Part shown: one piece after another, positions 63,433-64,000 of the stretch | How positions within the stretch are numbered: the first letter of the stretch is position 1 | Layout: every line of letters starts with the position of its first letter | Assembly (NCBI GenBank): GCA_009193035.1 | Contig: SWDT01000073.1 | Location: forward strand, 144,553-208,552 | Direction: 5' to 3' | Origin: Halicephalobus mephisto | Lineage: Eukaryota; Nematoda; Chromadorea; Rhabditida; Panagrolaimidae | Length of the DNA: 64,000 bases | Made by a program: the position numbers and the translations under genes | The notes under the pieces: generated by a model | The model's database searches: none | Seen by the model: only the letters and a program-made list of their open reading frames with translations | Told to the model about the DNA's origin: nothing

Positions 63433-63539
63433 GGTTTAATTACCCAAGTTTGAGGTAAACATTGAATTCCGCTCTTGAATATCTTGTGGCGAGAATAACT
63501 CAAATTTTGGAACGCTTTCTTTATAGGAAGCTTATGAGG
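63433..63539 (+). ncRNA. SL1 spliced-leader RNA gene, copy 3
   Basis: The exact SL1 leader (63433-63454) is followed by GTAAACATTGAATTCC, the central stem-loop region, Sm site AAATTTTGGAAC and 3' hairpin GCTTTCTTTATAGGAAGC. It is divergent from copy 2: the two starts are 288 bases apart and face away from each other. Length and layout fit a functional SL1 RNA. Confidence 0.93.
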
Positions 63540-64000
63540 AAAATAATTTTCATATTTTGGTTGTAAGTAACTGCTCTCTGGAATCTTTCCTTCTCTCTTT
63601 CGTCAGGGTGGTCTTGTTCTGTCCTTTTTGAGACTGGTTGATTTGATAGTTGGACTAATCACACCAGTCAGGTAACAAAAAGACTGATTTAAAAAAATAT
63701 TACATCATCCACATTCGGCTAATGATATTGTATTATTTTCACAATGCACAGATCACCGAGATGATGTTGCAACAACTGATTGAATACAGAAGTCCACTTA
63801 GTAATGTGATTAATACATCACGAGTATAGATACTCTCCAAGTAGTCGTGATTCCTATCAAGTATAAATTTGAAATCATTGAATTCCAATGTACTTTTATC
63901 TTTTAAAGCTTAATCTAGTGGAACCTTCCCCTATCTGAAATCGAAAATTATGGAAGTCTCTAGAAAATCGTGTGCGAAATAATTTCTAAAAAACACTATA
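63540..64000. other. Intergenic at window end
   Basis: No gene or repeat recognised. Confidence 0.4.

Noticed and set aside
63029..63503. Short ORFs on both strands near the window end
   Set aside because: They overlap the SL1 RNA genes and their promoters; their shared peptide comes from the SL1 sequence itself.
61153..63539. A 5S rRNA gene accompanying SL1, as in C. elegans
   Set aside because: Looked for the conserved 5S core around all three SL1 genes and did not find it.

Overview
The window is nuclear DNA of a nematode, most likely Caenorhabditis or a close relative. It is AT-rich, has short introns bounded by GT(A/G)AG and TTTCAG-type sites, and carries lineage-typical genes: an OAC acyltransferase, serpentine chemoreceptors, and three copies of the SL1 spliced-leader RNA gene. 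Gene models were assembled by hand from open frames, splice sites and reading-frame phase. Family names rest on recognised motifs; no database search was possible.

Layout. 0.5-9 kb: an intact OAC acyltransferase gene on the minus strand, a duplicated piece of it, a tRNA-like sequence, a frameshifted FkbM-type methyltransferase with a poly-purine insertion, and a second decayed OAC fragment. 9-12.7 kb holds no gene I can see. 12.7-14.1 kb: a plus-strand serpentine receptor. 16.3-18.8 kb: a minus-strand IQ + AAA protein resembling IQCA1/DRC11. 20.4-22.3 kb: a p90-RSK-type kinase that keeps the N-terminal kinase domain and the C-terminal ERK-docking tail but has lost the second kinase domain. 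22.4-31.4 kb: very AT-rich DNA full of minisatellites, with two poorly understood minus-strand gene models. 31.8-32.4 kb: a penta-EF-hand protein of the ALG-2/PDCD6 type. 33.7-34.2 kb: two abutting solo LTRs. 34.3-50.2 kb: five tandem minus-strand serpentine receptor paralogues with the same architecture. 52.3-54.7 kb: a TNFAIP8 (TIPE) family gene with two possible first exons. 56-57 kb: a secreted cysteine-rich repeat protein. 58.4-59.4 kb: a secreted nematode-type protein of unknown function. 61-63.6 kb: three SL1 RNA genes, two of them divergent around a shared 288-bp spacer.

Most genes here are independent units rather than an operon. The linked sets are the receptor array, which grew by tandem duplication and partial gene conversion, and the SL1 genes, which supply trans-splicing leaders. 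Several genes (OAC, PEF protein, secreted protein, plus-strand receptor) have an AG acceptor just before the ATG, as expected for trans-spliced mRNAs. The observations most worth following are the RSK without its C-terminal kinase domain, the dispersed SL1 genes, the exon-2 conversion tract in the receptor array, and the paired solo LTRs.
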